64,000 nucleotides of DNA from Rhododendron vialii (Eukaryota > Streptophyta > Magnoliopsida > Ericales > Ericaceae). The stretch spans positions 33,345,501-33,409,500 of the forward strand of contig NC_080560.1 in assembly GCF_030253575.1 (NCBI RefSeq), given 5' to 3'. How positions within the stretch are numbered: the stretch's first letter is position 1; each line of letters starts with the position of its first letter. Of this stretch, positions 9,831 through 22,531 are shown piece after piece. Both the position numbers and the translations under genes were made by a program. Below the pieces are notes generated by a model that saw nothing but the letters and a program-made list of their open reading frames with translations, was not told the DNA's origin and ran no database searches.

Positions 9831-12800
9831 AGTGTTTCTCTCACAAAGGAAACCGAGATCAAACTCTGGTTGGGAGGCACAGTTTGTGGATCCATATTTC
9901 TCTCTGAACTGTTACACAAAATTGATTCTCTTAGGAGGATCAATCGAAATTACCAGGAATGAAGAAGAAAAGTAACAAATGAAAGGAGAACTTTGAAAAG
10001 CTATTGACTGATTAGATATGGGAAAGGGTCTGTTCTACAAAGAAAGAAATGATATGGGAAAGGACAATGAGCTCTCTTTTTCACTACAAAAAAGAAGAAG
10101 GATTAGATGGGAAGGATGGGCTGGGGTACGGCACTAGTAGCATACGTTTAGAAGTGGGCACGACAAGACACGATTACTATAGGAGGGTTGGTGCGTGTTG
10201 TCGGTTGGGTATTGTCTTAATTCAATTCGACAAATTCGACAAAACCATCGCCAACGATATCAATTCTCTCTGTATAAGTTGGACTCATAATCTCACTCGA
10301 CCTAAGTCTCGTTATATGAGTGATTGCCCGTTGCAGTCTATAAGTCTAGCGTGCCAAGATGGACTATGAAGCCAACCACCTTTCTAGGTTGAACTTGCCT
10401 CTATACTTATTAGTCTCCGATTAAGTATTAATCCCATACCCGACTAACATAATTTTTGATATGGTTGATGTTCGCGATGAGCTTTACAATGTATTGGTTC
10501 TAATCATAAATGTGAACCTGAGAAGGTCCAAAATTGGCCAACTGCACAGCACAGTCCCTTTCACGAACGTAGTCCAAAATAAAATGTACAAGACTAGGAC
10601 ACTGGGCTTAAATGGAGCATGTGTGGATACGAGAAATCAAGTAATTAGCAAAGGCTTTGTTGGTATGCATAAAGGACTAGTTGGAATTCATGAACTTATG
10701 GTTTGCTTTGTAAGCTTATCGCCTTCATTTTTTGTGAACCGGTTCTGATCATAAATGTGAACTTGAGAAGGTTCAAAATTGGCCAACTGCGTGGTGCAAT
10801 CCCTTTCACGAGCCTAGTCCAAAATAGTAGCAAAATGCAAAGACTAGGACACTGGACTTAAATGGAGCATGTGTAGACTTTTGCTTAAGTGCCACGTAAA
10901 CCCCTTTGCTGTCATCTCCTCATGGCCAAGCTGGATTTTTTTTGTCCAATTTTCTTCAAAACTGAAATGTCATGGGCCCCCAGATTTGACCCATTCAATC
11001 CGAAAAAAAGAACACAGCAAAATGACAAATTGAACTGTCAGCCCATTCAATCAGCCCCATTATCTATACAAGGAATAGTAAGAGACGTGCGCGACCAGAA
11101 CAGTGGTGGTTTTTGGGTGGCGGGATTGGGTTTTCACGATTAATTGATATGTTAGCCGGGACACTTGAGTTATCGAAAACAAGAACAGTGTGGCCTTTAT
11201 CTAGGATTGTGTTTTTTATGTTTTTTAACTCGCAAGAAAAGGGATCCAAAAACTAATATACCTGACATAGAAATGAATGGTTACCTGACACAGAAATGAA
11301 TGGTTATAATCATCTTTGTGAGTTTTCGATCGGATGGATCCAAATTCTCGATACACAATTTATACCCCATGGACTCACAGATTAATCTTTAGAGAAAGAT
11401 GGTGTCTTGAGTTTTAAAAAAAAAAAAAAGTTGAGAAAACAAAGATCGTAATGCAACAATATTATTCACTATTGACAAGAAAAGAGAGAGCTAGCTACTA
11501 ATTTTTAATGATAAACATGCGGATTTATCATGGTTTTTTATTGTGTAGTAATATATATATATGGATGTAAATGTGTCATACTATTTTCATGTCTAATTTA
11601 CCTATTTTGTTGGTTTATGTAATCTCTTTTGGTGCCATTTAATGGTGGTAGTCTATGAACTATTTTGGAGTATTAATTTTGGTTCAAGACTTGAAGTGTT
11701 AATGAAGTTACGGGCTATTTTTATAAACAATTTTGCGATTATGTTTTCCAAATTCATATTTTATGGAAACGTTTGAATGTTTAGGGTAGAACCGAAACCG
11801 GACCGGTATAGCGGTTAGGTTCTATAGTTGTAATGGTTAGGTTTTAGTTCTCATTTTTTCAAAACCGCTAGAAATGGTTTGGTTATTGGATTCTTATAGA
11901 ACCGGATCAATCCAAACCATTGACAACTCCTGTACCCGCTTTCCGTTTTGAGTACGGTTCTGGAGACTCTTGAGTAGCCCAAGTTGAATATGAACATGAG
12001 AACAGAGGAGCTGGTAAGCATGGAGTTTGGAGATGGTGTATGAAAGGACTACCCAAATCCATACCATCAAGTGATTTGCTTAGTTGGTAATTGCTTGAAG
12101 TTTCTCTATCATATTCTTGAATTCGTGTCTCAATATCCGCACAGGCGGAGTGGAGTGCAGTTAGTGTCTCTCTTGTACTCCCATGAACATGGGCATATTT
12201 CGATTCTCGTAAGCACCCATCCTCCTCTCAAAATCCCCTAAAATAGAGTAGATTAGGATTAACGAATGAAAAAAAAAATTTCCATATCTATTAAGAAAAT
12301 AGAATTTCATATTATTTAAGAGTGAAATGAGTGATCACTTAATAACATTTCGTGATATGACACTGCATCGATCTTTTCTGATCCCAACTTTACTTTATGG
12401 ATCTGTTAGTTTAGATTATATTCTATTCTATCGGATCAGTGGTTATAACTTACTGTACCACTTTCCAACGAATCCGTGATCTTTATCCAAATCATCATTG
12501 GAAAAGAAAATGGTCCACCGGGTTTAGGGTCTTGAGGAGCCACCACGTGCAAGGTCAAATTGAAGCCCCGTTCCGTTAAGAGAAATAAATTTTTATTTTC
12601 TAAATTATAAGTGATGTAATGTGGAAGAATAATCTGTCTCGTAAAATCAAAAATAAATATTTAAAAATAAAAATTTTAACAGAAAGGATAACAACCCAAA
12701 TTAAAAAACTTTAACACATATGAAACCCCGTAGTAAATGAGTTCTAGATTTTAGTACAACTGGTCCCTTTTTTTCTCAAGCATGCAAGAAGTGTTAGTCG

Positions 12801-13060
12801 TCAGTGAGATTTAACTCTTGGTCTTCTACATTGGGGTACATAGTGCCTACCAACTTGACTACCACCTCATTTTCAGTTCAACAGGTCTTTGAAATATATA
12901 AATTATGAATCAAATCTGAATGCAACAATTTGAGATGGTATCGTCTTATATGGGATTCCGCTCAAATTTTTATCCAATTACTTTTATTAGAAGATAATGA
13001 TATTGGTCTCTTCAAATAATTATGATACATGTGAGGTGCCGGACCAACGTTGAGTTACTC
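9831..13060. other. Intergenic DNA without recognised genes
   Basis: No open frame here shows a known domain or convincing splice structure. It holds a spaced direct repeat (see 10494-10878), a stretch at 11780-11935 with GAACCGAAACCGG and CCAATCCAAACC words that resembles 58076-58370 and is probably an old transposon, and a weak tRNA-like segment near 12840-12880. The remainder shows nothing I can name. Confidence 0.5.
10494..10878. repeat. Spaced direct repeat of about 140 bases
   Basis: 10494-10630 and 10741-10878 share GTTCTNATCATAAATGTGAAC, AAAATTGGCCAACTGC, CCCTTTCACGA and GACTAGGACACTGG, with roughly 90% identity by eye. Frames of 95 and 106 residues overlap the area but match nothing I know and break at the repeat, so I do not call a gene. 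Confidence 0.75.
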
Positions 13061-13523
13061 TACGTCTTCCGTTCCGTTTAGTTTGCTTGAGAGTACTTTA
13101 TTTTAAGATGTCCCAAATTATTTGCTCTCTTTGAAAAGTAAAAGATCGAGAACATGTAAACTTCAACGAACAAACCTTCATCAATGATTAAAAACTCGTT
13201 CTAACTGTAGGGAATAAGAATTAATATTGGAAATTTCATTAAACTAATTAGACATACTTTACTTGCATGTCCTTCAAAAAATAAGGTTCCTCATGCATAT
13301 ATAGGAACAATTTGGGACGGAGAGAGTATTAAGAAAAGAGAATAAACACAACCCAATCCCGATGAATTTACCCAAGTGGCCATGAGAAAACAGTTAGAGA
13401 TCCCAAGTTCGAATCTCACGAAGATCAAAAATTTCAAACGTTTCGGTCGCTGGGGGTTTGTCCGATTTTTTAACTTTAAGTTAACGAAATTAGTCAAAAT
13501 GCACATAAACTGATCCGAACATC

Positions 13524-13560
<37 letters not shown>

Positions 13561-14768
13561 ATAAAATGGATAGATAGGTGGGGAAGGGTTTGATGATAGG
13601 ATTGTTGAGAAATTTAAGGCTGGAATTTAAGAAGACGGCGGACAACCCATGTGACCTGGAATTGGACGACACACCCACGTAAACCATGCGGCGACCCACA
13701 GTTTTAAGGACTATATTTACTAAACCACTGATCGGGGCCCAACTTCATTTGTCACCATTCTGACCCCTAATTTGGACCCTTGTCCACCGCCTCAACTGTC
13801 ACCATCTTTTCTTGGCCTTTTTCCATCCAACAAATCAGGTCCGCTCTCTTCCCTCCACAAAATTTTTGTGCTTTTGTGCCAAGTGATTTTTCGGCCGTCG
13901 GACTATGTGAATTCTTTATTCATGTTTTAAATCCAACGGTTGGAAAAAAAAAAATCTCGGCACAAACGCACATGGGTTTTTGGCATTGAAGCTCCTGCCT
14001 CCCAATAAATATCCAACAAATAGGGTATGTTCTTCTGTCTCGAAAATTCCTATGCCTTTGAACTGAGGAATTTTCCATCCGTTGAACCGTGTGATTTTTT
14101 TTCATGTTTTGAATCCAACAGCTGAAAAACTTCTCGGCATAAAACAATATGAATTTTCGACATCGAAGATCCTGCCCCAGCAAATTTCCTCTGTGATGAT
14201 TTTTTCAAACATTCAGAATTGGGAATTTGGAATGGTTACAAATGTATCAGTTTGTGTAACGTATCTTAAAAGGTGAACCCAACTTTATTGAAATCAATTA
14301 GGCACGGAATCCTCGTCATCAAATTCCCGTGTTCCAATGTTTCACATCTTCCTCGTTTCAGACAAGCAGCTTTTTAACTTCTCCGACTTTCCTAGTACTA
14401 GTAATACCAATTTTCGCAACCACCAATGACATGCTTCTACGTCACTATGCGTTCTTCTCGATTAATTTTGGAACCTTAAAATTAATGAACGAACAAATTA
14501 ACCTCCAACTTTTTGGCTGGCGATATATAAGTATTTAATTTAAAAGGCCGTTCTTTTTTTTTTTTTTTTTTGAAAGATGAAAAATAAATTTTATTAACCT
14601 TTGAAATTGATACAAAGATCAATAGGATAAGGATAGCGATAGAGAAATCATGTTTTGTCAAGATGGTTGTCTCATCTGCCTCCCCGGTGGAGGCGTGAGT
14701 TCTAGCCTCAAGGGGGGCGCGACTGGTTCCAGAAATATGGATCTGGACCCCTTGTATACTAACATACT
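13061..14768. other. Intergenic DNA with MITE traces
   Basis: The end of a probable MITE reads TTTGGGACGGAGAGAGTA at about 13311-13329, with a poorly preserved left partner near 13060-13120 that includes TGTCCCAAATTATTTGC. At 13880-14170 there are two diverged copies of a segment containing CATGTTTTNAATCCAAC and TCGGCA. No gene is evident. Confidence 0.4.
13527..13554. repeat. (GA)n microsatellite
   Basis: About fourteen GA units in intergenic DNA, followed by an unremarkable A/T-rich stretch. Confidence 0.85.
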
Positions 14769-14769
14769 A

Positions 14770-14946
14770 CTCCCTCCGTCTCGATTTGTTTGTTCTCTTT
14801 TTGACTTATTACATGTCCCAAATTAACTGTCCAATTAAAAAATCAATTGCTCAGATTATGTAATTTTTCAAATCAATAGATTAGATTTAATTTCTTTAAT
14901 AAATTGAAAACCCTAAATTAAACAAACAAATTCGGGGCGGGGGAAA
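14770..14946. mobile_element. Stowaway-like MITE
   Basis: The left end CTCCCTCCGTCTCGATTTG follows a TA dinucleotide. The right end is the imperfect complement (CAAATTCGGGGCGGGGG). The size of about 180 bases, A/T-rich interior and TA target fit Stowaway-type, Tc1/mariner-derived MITEs. Related ends occur near 13329 and at 63831. Confidence 0.6.
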
Positions 14947-14949
14947 TAA

Positions 14950-16839
14950 CTACGAACTACTGCACATCGAAGTAGCTAGTCAAATAGTTATAGTACAAAA
15001 CTGAAACCCGTTTCTAGCTAGCTTAATATCGTGGTAATTGTCATCATTCCACGATGTTGTTCCAATATCTTAAGAGAGAGATTGTGAGTGAAAAATATTT
15101 CCTCGAGTCATATCTTAGGGTTTAAGGCTTAGGGTTTAGCTCGTGGAATGGATTTAGCTCAGAGCTAGGGGGTGATTTTTTTTTATCTCGATCTGGTGGT
15201 AGTGGTCTATGACTTAAGAGTTTGTTCTTTGATCTCAAATTTATTTTTGCTTAGCAGGAATTCTTTGAGACCATCTCACTCCACGCCTAAACGACATAAA
15301 CTGGATGTGAAAAGAATTGTAGAAAATTAGACCAAAACGTACGCAAACTAGGCCGAAACAACTTTCGCGCATTAGTCATTACCAATATAAAAAAATAATT
15401 TTGTCCCGATAAATTGGACCGTCCATTGTGTTTTCATGAAGAATTTCATGTGTTTTGTTCCATGTACTGTATTAGAGTCAATGGTTAGACTAAAGTCAAG
15501 TGCATCACTTGTGGGAGTTTGGACAAAAGATAAGAAAATACAACACCCCTTCAACACGTGGTCATTTGGGCCAAATTCCACAGGCGGCCTTTGCTCCTCT
15601 CTTTCTCTCCGTCTATCTCTTACTCTTGTCTTATTATACAAATAGTTGCGTGGGGTTCATATCGGGGTCCACACAAATAATTGTTTGATTGATCATATAA
15701 AAAAATCAGCTCAATAAGATAATTCTAACTAATTAATCTAATCGTCTTATTTTTCATTCAAAATTTAGGATTCTTAATACTGAATGAATTCTGAAAAAAG
15801 AAGAAGAGAGATGTCAAGAGAACTAAGTACTTATTTTACATTTTCAAACTCAAAAATAATGTAAATGAAAAATAATTTTTTAATTTTTTTTGCACAATAT
15901 GAAAAGATCTCGATAAGATCTATCAAACAAGATCTATATTATTAGAAAAATTATTTGCCTAAACACATTATTTTTGAGTTTGAAATTACCTACTTAAAAA
16001 ATAAATACTTATTTCGTGTTCAGGAACGGGGCCTAACTGTGTCAGCCTAGTCTTTTGATCTTTTATTGCTTAATTCTCATACACACTTTTATTCCGGCGT
16101 AGTATTTTCTCTAATGCATTCTTCTGCTCGTATTATCATGATGATCAATGACCACTGAAGAGATTTATTAATTTTAATTTATTTATTTTACTATTATCTG
16201 ATTGCATGTTGCTAGTCTGTTGATAAACAACAACTAGAAATTAAAAGTTGGTAACTTCCAGTCCTATTATTAATTATGAGTTACCAAAAGACCAGGCCAC
16301 CTGGTTCGGTTGGACAAGATAAAATGATAAGGCGGTCGGTTGGACAAGATATGTATATAATGATGATAAGGCCTGGTCACGTGCATAAAGCCGGAGCGGA
16401 TGCAGGTGCGGTAGCGCATGCAAGCGTGGGCATGAAATTAGCGTCTTTTAAAAACTTTCAACATAATTAAAATTTGTGAACGCAAGAACTGAGAACACAA
16501 GCACAAAATGAAAATTGAGAGTTTGAACGTTGATGATTTTAAAGAATTATGTGACTAAAAAGGGCCTAGAAACCCCCCGCTCTCTTAAAACTGATCGAAG
16601 TGCCCGATGCAAAGTGTTCAAACCTGGACGGAGGGGAGAGGATAGAGTTGTCATTATCCACTTTGGTATTCGTGGCAGCAAGAGGCCGGGAGAGAGAAGA
16701 TTGGACAGGTGGCATAATTCTGGTACAGTTTGAGGAGAAAACGCCCACTAACTGAAACTGAAAATCACAAAACGACAAAACACTGGTCGGCGGAAAAGAT
16801 CGATCACAACTCCTTTCCTTTTAAGGGTTTTCGTTTTGA
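14950..16839. other. Intergenic DNA
   Basis: No gene recognised. The stretch 15845-16005 (TGAAAAATAATTTTTTNA, AAAATTATTTGC, ACACATTATTTTT) matches 34425-34560 in the same orientation, marking a dispersed repeat of unknown class. Short frames at 15372-15645 and 16276-16470 have no family features. Confidence 0.5.
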
Positions 16840-17005
16840 AAATAAATTCTTTACACCGTCGGTGTAAACATTTATTTTCTCCGAATCAATTGCATTGCGC
16901 TACGTAATCATAATTTTTTAATTGAGACCACTGTTTTGACAAGTGTTACGATGCAATTGATTTGGAGGAAACAAATTTTTACACCGGCGGTGTAAAGAAT
17001 TTATT
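16840..17005. mobile_element. Short fold-back MITE
   Basis: AAATAAATTCTTTACACCG at the left is inverted as CGGTGTAAAGAATTTATTT at the right, enclosing about 130 bases whose interior is also partly palindromic (CAATTGCAT versus ATGCAATTG). It has no coding capacity. The target duplication is hidden by flanking A/T runs. Confidence 0.75.
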
Positions 17006-17760
17006 TTTTTTTAATTTTGAATTTTAATTATTATTCTATTTTTTTCAATCATTATTCTTATTTTTTTCTCTATCTTTCTCCAATCATTATTTCTATTTTC
17101 AAAGTGAATGAGGTTAGGAATGAAAAGATCCATCGTTAGAATGGCTTTAGGCCAAGTTCCACTGCCACAAAGATTTTTAAATTTTTTTATTTAATTTTTA
17201 ATCAAAATTTTATTTTTGTGTTTTATAGTTTTGTGCTTAGTTTTTATAAATTATTGACTTGTCTTATTATTTATGACTCTTACCTAAATATTTTTAAAAA
17301 TATTCAAGATAAAGTCCAAAAAATTAGTTCTTTAAACTTTTTTAAATATTTGATGTGTAGCGAAAATTGACCGATTGTAGAAAAAGCTTAAAGAAGTAAG
17401 GAGAATAGCTTAAACCAAAAATAGGAAAATTAGATGTATTTTGAATGAAAATACATGTAATGTAATCTATACATATCAATATCAATATTCGATTGACTTA
17501 ACTTTTTAAATTAAAAAATTTACACATGAAATTAAAAGGAACCAATTCTTATCTTTTGCAAGATTTACTGTTAAGAGAACATACAAATGGAAATAAATTT
17601 TATTTTTTTATACACAACATTTCTGACAATTTAATGGAGCCTTAGTTTCCATAATGAAAAACATATTTATTCTAGTTAATTTGTTGAAAGTATCTACTAC
17701 TACTTCTTTTGACTATAAGATGCTTTCATAACATTACCGGCAAACAAACACGCCCTTATA
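17006..17760. other. A/T-rich upstream region of the SIS-type gene
   Basis: Very A/T-rich DNA with no open frame of interest. It would hold the distal promoter of the gene that starts downstream. No specific factor site can be assigned with confidence. Confidence 0.4.
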
Positions 17761-17770
17761 AGGTTTTGGC

Positions 17771-17778
17771 TATAAATT
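17771..17778 (+). promoter_or_regulatory. TATA box of the SIS-type gene
   Basis: TATAAATT in a GGC-TATAAATTAG context lies about 290 bases before the ATG. It is followed by a pyrimidine-rich stretch and a GA repeat typical of plant leaders. Confidence 0.5.
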
Positions 17779-18012
17779 AGTGAAGCGACGGTTATGTTTT
17801 CCCCCCTTCTGACCTTCTCTCTCTCCGGTTCCGCTTCCGCTTCCGCTTCCCATCTTTTTTTTGTTTTGTTTTCCTCTGCACTTTCTTGTTTGTTTTCCTT
17901 CAAATCTCTCGGCTATTTGGGTTTTTCCTGTACCCTTTCTTTGACGGTGGGTTGTTCTATATGAACCACTCTCTCCAATTCCTCTCATTCCTGCTTACAT
18001 AAACAGAGATTC

Positions 18013-18013
<1 letters not shown>

Positions 18014-18054
<41 letters not shown>
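18014..18054. repeat. (GA)n microsatellite in the 5' leader
   Basis: A GA run of about twenty units ends 11 bases before the ATG at 18065, so it lies in the leader close to the start codon. GA tracts can bind plant GAGA-binding (BBR/BPC) proteins, but no function is shown here. Confidence 0.9.
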
Positions 18055-18059
<5 letters not shown>

Positions 18060-18064
18060 GGACT

Positions 18065-21000
18065 ATGGACGGAAAGAAGCAAATGGGTTCATCTTCCTCC
18101 TTCACTACTGATCTTTTCGGTTCGACGGAGTCCTCTGCTTCGTCGTCGTCGGGTATTTTCGGGTCTATTTTCGCGCCTTCGTCCAAGGTATTTCTCCCCC
18201 TTTCATTATCAGTTGAATTGATTGATTCAGTTTCGTTTCCTTTTTTATTACAAGCGGCTGGAGAATGCAAGTATCTGAATTACGTCAAACTGGAAATAAA
18301 CCCACAATTATGCTAATCTCGACTGAAAGCCAACTAAACAACCAATTATTTTACAACCACAAACACTTATACAAATATTTACACAAGTCCATCCATATTC
18401 ACATTGGGCCCACACACTACACCTCCGGTGTTTGTGGGGCCCATCGAAAGATGTGGGTGTATGTGAAGTGTTTGTGTGAATGCGTGTGGTTCTAAAATTA
18501 TTGCTAAACAAGTAAACAACCCCCCCGTTCATGGGAAGAAATAACCGGTCCTTGCTTTTGGCAAAGATTGACCCTCCCTCATGGAAGTGGACAATGGTGG
18601 TCAACTGAGCTAGCTAGTTGGTTTAGTTGATTTTCCGTTTTAATATTAATGAAGTTTGTGCATTTTGTGAGTTCTTGTAACGGGTATACCTTTGATGGTC
18701 TTTTTCCCACTGTGGCCTCTTGTAATTTTTTGTTGATTGAAGATTTCTCTTGGAAACCTCCAAATTTCCAGGTGTTTTGTAGTTAATTTTTTCACAATTC
18801 ATTAGTTTAGGACAACCGATGCAAGGAGAAGGAAAGACCTAAATTCACATGGCGTTATGTGGTAAGAATAGAGATAAATTTATTGAAGTTAAACTGAAAC
18901 ACATAGCTCTTAGTATAGCATAATGAGAGAAAAAGGGTTCAAGTGTTGACCCTAATGGAATGGGAAACAAGGGTTACTTTTGTTTGATTTGCTGAAGTTC
19001 ATCAAAATAGGCCATGAAGGTGAAGAGGCTTATGTATCAATAACGATAATATGTGGGTTTTTCTTGTGACCTTGCTTTTCTTGTGTAAAGAACCGATGGA
19101 GTAGTTGCGAGGAGGTTTAGTCCTTCGGGATTTTCTGAAAGTGGAATTGGGTATCAAATAGAAATTGGGAGTGAAAACTTTACGTGTTCAATTCAAAAAG
19201 TACTTTTGTTACATGAGAACTAGTCTGTGTTAAGTACAACAAAAATAAGTAGTTTGTAATAAGGGTTGCACTCGGGACTTTTTCAGTGAAATCTTACAGA
19301 AGTTTTTGTATGAAAACATGTATGCTTTCATTAACTAAGTTGTTGTGATGTGGGCGGATCGAAGGTTATTTTCAAGTTAAGGAAAAAAAGAAGAAGAAGC
19401 TTATTAGAGCCTTGTGGGGTGTAAGGTCGCAAGACTTACACCGTTGGTGATTGATGGCAGATGTAATGGTGGTGGTCAGAAGAGAGGAATAGGGAGAGTG
19501 AATGAAAGAATTAGAAGGAAATTAAAAGGAGAAAAGCGCTTAAAAAATGAAAGCGGGTGGAGTGAGATTGTATTTGTCTAGCCGAACCTTCGCGCAGGGA
19601 TTTCCTTCTATTATTGGGTTATTGGATTTTCGCTTGCTCTAAATGAACTTGCAAGTTCTGTTTCAACCTGATATATTTTGTTCTGAACCTTGTTTGTCAT
19701 GACACGGTTGAATAACTTATTAGGTTTTCCCTTTAGGGAAGTGATTTTCATACTCCCCTTTTTACAATCCATCCTCCTCTTTTTGTCTTTATCCCCATGA
19801 ATTTACTATGTTGCCCTTTTTTCATTACACCTTTTCACACATCTAAGGGCAACATTGTAAATTTTTCATAATGATAAAGCAAAAAAAAAAAAAAAAGAGT
19901 GTGGATTGTAAAAAGGGTAGAGTGAAAATCATTTCCCACTTACTTTCTCTACTTTTCAAATGTTTGGTCTGCCTAAAGGCTTTGTCTCTTCATTTAGAGT
20001 TGTATTTGTAACAGTTAGACGTTATTATAGTGGATTTTCTCCTTATTTGAAATGTCCAAATTGATGTAATTGTCATGAACTTATCGCTAATGATAAAAAA
20101 AAAAAAATGTGTGGTGAAAGAAAGACTTCAATTTTTGTGTTGTTTTAGGTATTTGGGAGGGAGTCTCTGCGCTCTGAGGCTGTTGGGATGAAGCAAGACT
20201 CTGCAAATCAGGTTTGGAACCCCAAACCAGGATCTCAAGGTCTGTGAACATATCAATCTCAAAATTAATGTTGTACATCTTGCTGTGCTTTTCAATTTTA
20301 TTGCTAGCTTCATTTATCCTGTTCTATTATGCAATTCTTTTTTTGCGTGCTAATCTGCATTTTCCTAAAACTAGCTTCTGTGTTGACGATCGAGAGTCCC
20401 AATACAGATATCTACTCAATTTTGCTTGTCTTGTTGAATGTTTTGTGTGTGTGGCTAAACTTGGAGAGAGAGCCCTGCTTACTTTTGAAGTTACTGTTCC
20501 CATTTAGTTTATGATATGTTATAACAAATGATTCAAAATCCCTGATTTGTAAAGATAGCTCACAAAGTTTGAAAAGGTTTAAAGTTTAAACCTGAGTAGG
20601 TAGTCCTTTTGTACGTGAGGGAGATTATAAAATTCCTGTTTAGACATTTTTTAAAATGATTCCAGCTTCGACAGTGTTATTGAAGCCAAAGTTTTTAAGA
20701 CCAAGGGTTTAAGGAAACTGTCCTGAATTGTTGCTAGATCTTTTACTGTTTTAGACCATATCCCTTTTAGCTTTCGGATACGTGTTTCCTTTGCAAAGTT
20801 TTTAGAAATTTGACTAATTGTTTTTTCATCATTTTAGAAAAGGTCCCTTGGAGCAGTGGAGGAGAATATCAGAATGTACCTAACAAGGACTCAAATCCTT
20901 ACTATCAAGAACAAAGAGTACAACCGTGTCACCTCAGCTCATCAATATATTATGGGGGTCAAGACGTCTATTCTCATCCGCAGAAAACTCAGCCCTCTGG

Positions 21001-21451
21001 GTACTCAACGGTGAGTTTGTTCTAATCATAATTTAACAAGTTCTACATTCGTGATTGAATTGAACAAGCACAATAGTACTGCAAATGTTTAAGGAGAGAA
21101 CCCCCATAAAATTGCAAAAGTTCATCTCAGGATGATACGTCAAGACTTGCAAAAGTAGATGGGGTTTGCATGGGGAAATCATTTATCAGTTTACTATACT
21201 ATATCACATTGCATATTCATTGGCGAGTCTTAGAATCTACAATATGTTAACATGATTTCTGATGTCATCAGGTCAATAATGAAGGGGGAGAAGATGATTT
21301 GGGCATTGCTTCAAGAGGAAATTGGTGGCAAGGTAGGATCCCTTGTCTGTTTTAAATGTGCATGGAAAACTGCTAGCAGTAGGATCGATCTGCGCTGTAC
21401 TAACGCATTTGTTGTCAAATACTTGCGATTTCAGGGTCTCTATATTACTAA
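18065..21451 (+). CDS. Salt-induced serine-rich (SIS)-type protein, 154 aa, five exons
   Basis: Exons 18065-18187, 20149-20239, 20838-21010, 21272-21332 and 21435-21451 join in frame with canonical GT-AG borders (465 bases including stop). The protein starts MDGKKQMGSSSSF, has a Ser-rich stretch and GIFGSIFAPSSKV near residues 29-42, a conserved VQPCHLSSSIYYGGQDVY block in the third exon, and ends GNWWQGSLYY. This layout matches a small plant-only family that I associate with the Arabidopsis salt-induced serine-rich protein At5g02020; the assignment is from memory of motifs, not a search. There is no signal peptide, membrane segment or enzymatic motif, so it is probably a small disordered nuclear or cytosolic protein linked to salt response. 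Intron 1 is long (about 2 kb). The gene appears intact. An alternative terminal exon is possible at 22115. Confidence 0.85.
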
Positions 21452-22530
21452 GAGCCAACCACCTTTGGCATGTGAATTTACCCTACATTATACTTAGGTA
21501 ATTTGCAGTACCCGTACTATCACAAATTTAATCGCAAATTTATATAGCTTTGTGGAAAGTTTTCCCTTCTTTTATGCATGTCAAAAGTGGAAGTAGCCTC
21601 AATTCCCCTCAAATTTCATGTTATAAATCTGTGTTCCCATTATGTTAATCTGCCTTTTTGCTCTATTTGGCATTATATACTTGATCTTTTCAAATTCCAC
21701 TCCTTGGAATTTCAATCATTGGCTGGATTGAGGTACCATGTCTGCTATATGCTCTTGTTCATCACTGTTTGTGCTCCTTGCAACTCCGGAAAGTTAGTGT
21801 TGCAGATTGATCTTGTATTGTTAAATCTAAACTTATTCAGGAAACGCAATCATGACGTATCTCACCTAATGTGTTTTTTCTCGAAAGAAACTCACTCGTA
21901 TTTGTCCTTATTTGCTACAAATTTAATAAATCATTGGCGGCGGTACATAAAAAAGAGAAGTAAAAAGGGGGGAAAAAGATTTGGATAGCTCGTTGCCTAC
22001 AAATGGCGAAAAAGTTTTATATGCGTATGCCATGCCTCCAACAGCTGTTTGGCTGCTCTTTGTTTTGAAAACTGAATTATGATTTCAGTGTTATCTCTTG
22101 TTTTTTGTTTGCAGGAAATAAAATACCTAGGACATCAGTTTATCCCACCTTGTATATGTGGGACGATAGAGACGGATAGTAGCAGTCGTTGCAGATTGCC
22201 GTTTGTTGCTTCCCGCGGCGAAACAGCAAAACAATCGCATATAGTCTAGTTATGTGTACCCCTTGTATTTTTCTCTTCTGCTTTTCCGCCATCTTCCTAG
22301 TGTATAGTATAGTTAAAATCGCGACAAATCATATGTTCGATTGTAAAGGATGTTCGTTTAGTATAACTTATTTGTGCTGTCAACTTGTGGTACTTAATGG
22401 TTTTGGGGACTTCTTTTAGAGATATCAATCAAACATGTTGGAGGGATGTGCTAGTTCTGCATTTGAAATTGTTAAATTCTCTCCCATTTAGGCCCATTTC
22501 ATTTGCACAGAAAAGATTAAAAAAAAAAAA
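21452..22530 (+). other. 3' region of the SIS-type gene
   Basis: The 3' untranslated region probably starts here. At 22111-22114 a GCAG acceptor precedes a stretch that, if joined to exon 4, stays open for about 21 codons to TAG at 22177-22179. It may be an alternative last exon or a spliced 3' untranslated exon. Short frames (136 aa at 21578, 76 aa at 22189) have no recognisable domain. Confidence 0.35.
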
Positions 22531-22531
22531 G

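Noticed and set aside
12780-12880. tRNA-like segment on the minus strand (box B-like GAGTTAAATCTC)
   Set aside because: Both boxes are too degenerate to call a SINE from one copy.
13370-13480. tRNA-like phrase AAGTTCGAATCTC suggesting a SINE
   Set aside because: No A-box at proper spacing and no tail or target duplication could be found.
17995-18270. 91-aa minus-strand frame ending in a Ser-Leu repeat
   Set aside because: It is antisense to the SIS-type first exon and the GA microsatellite; no independent support.
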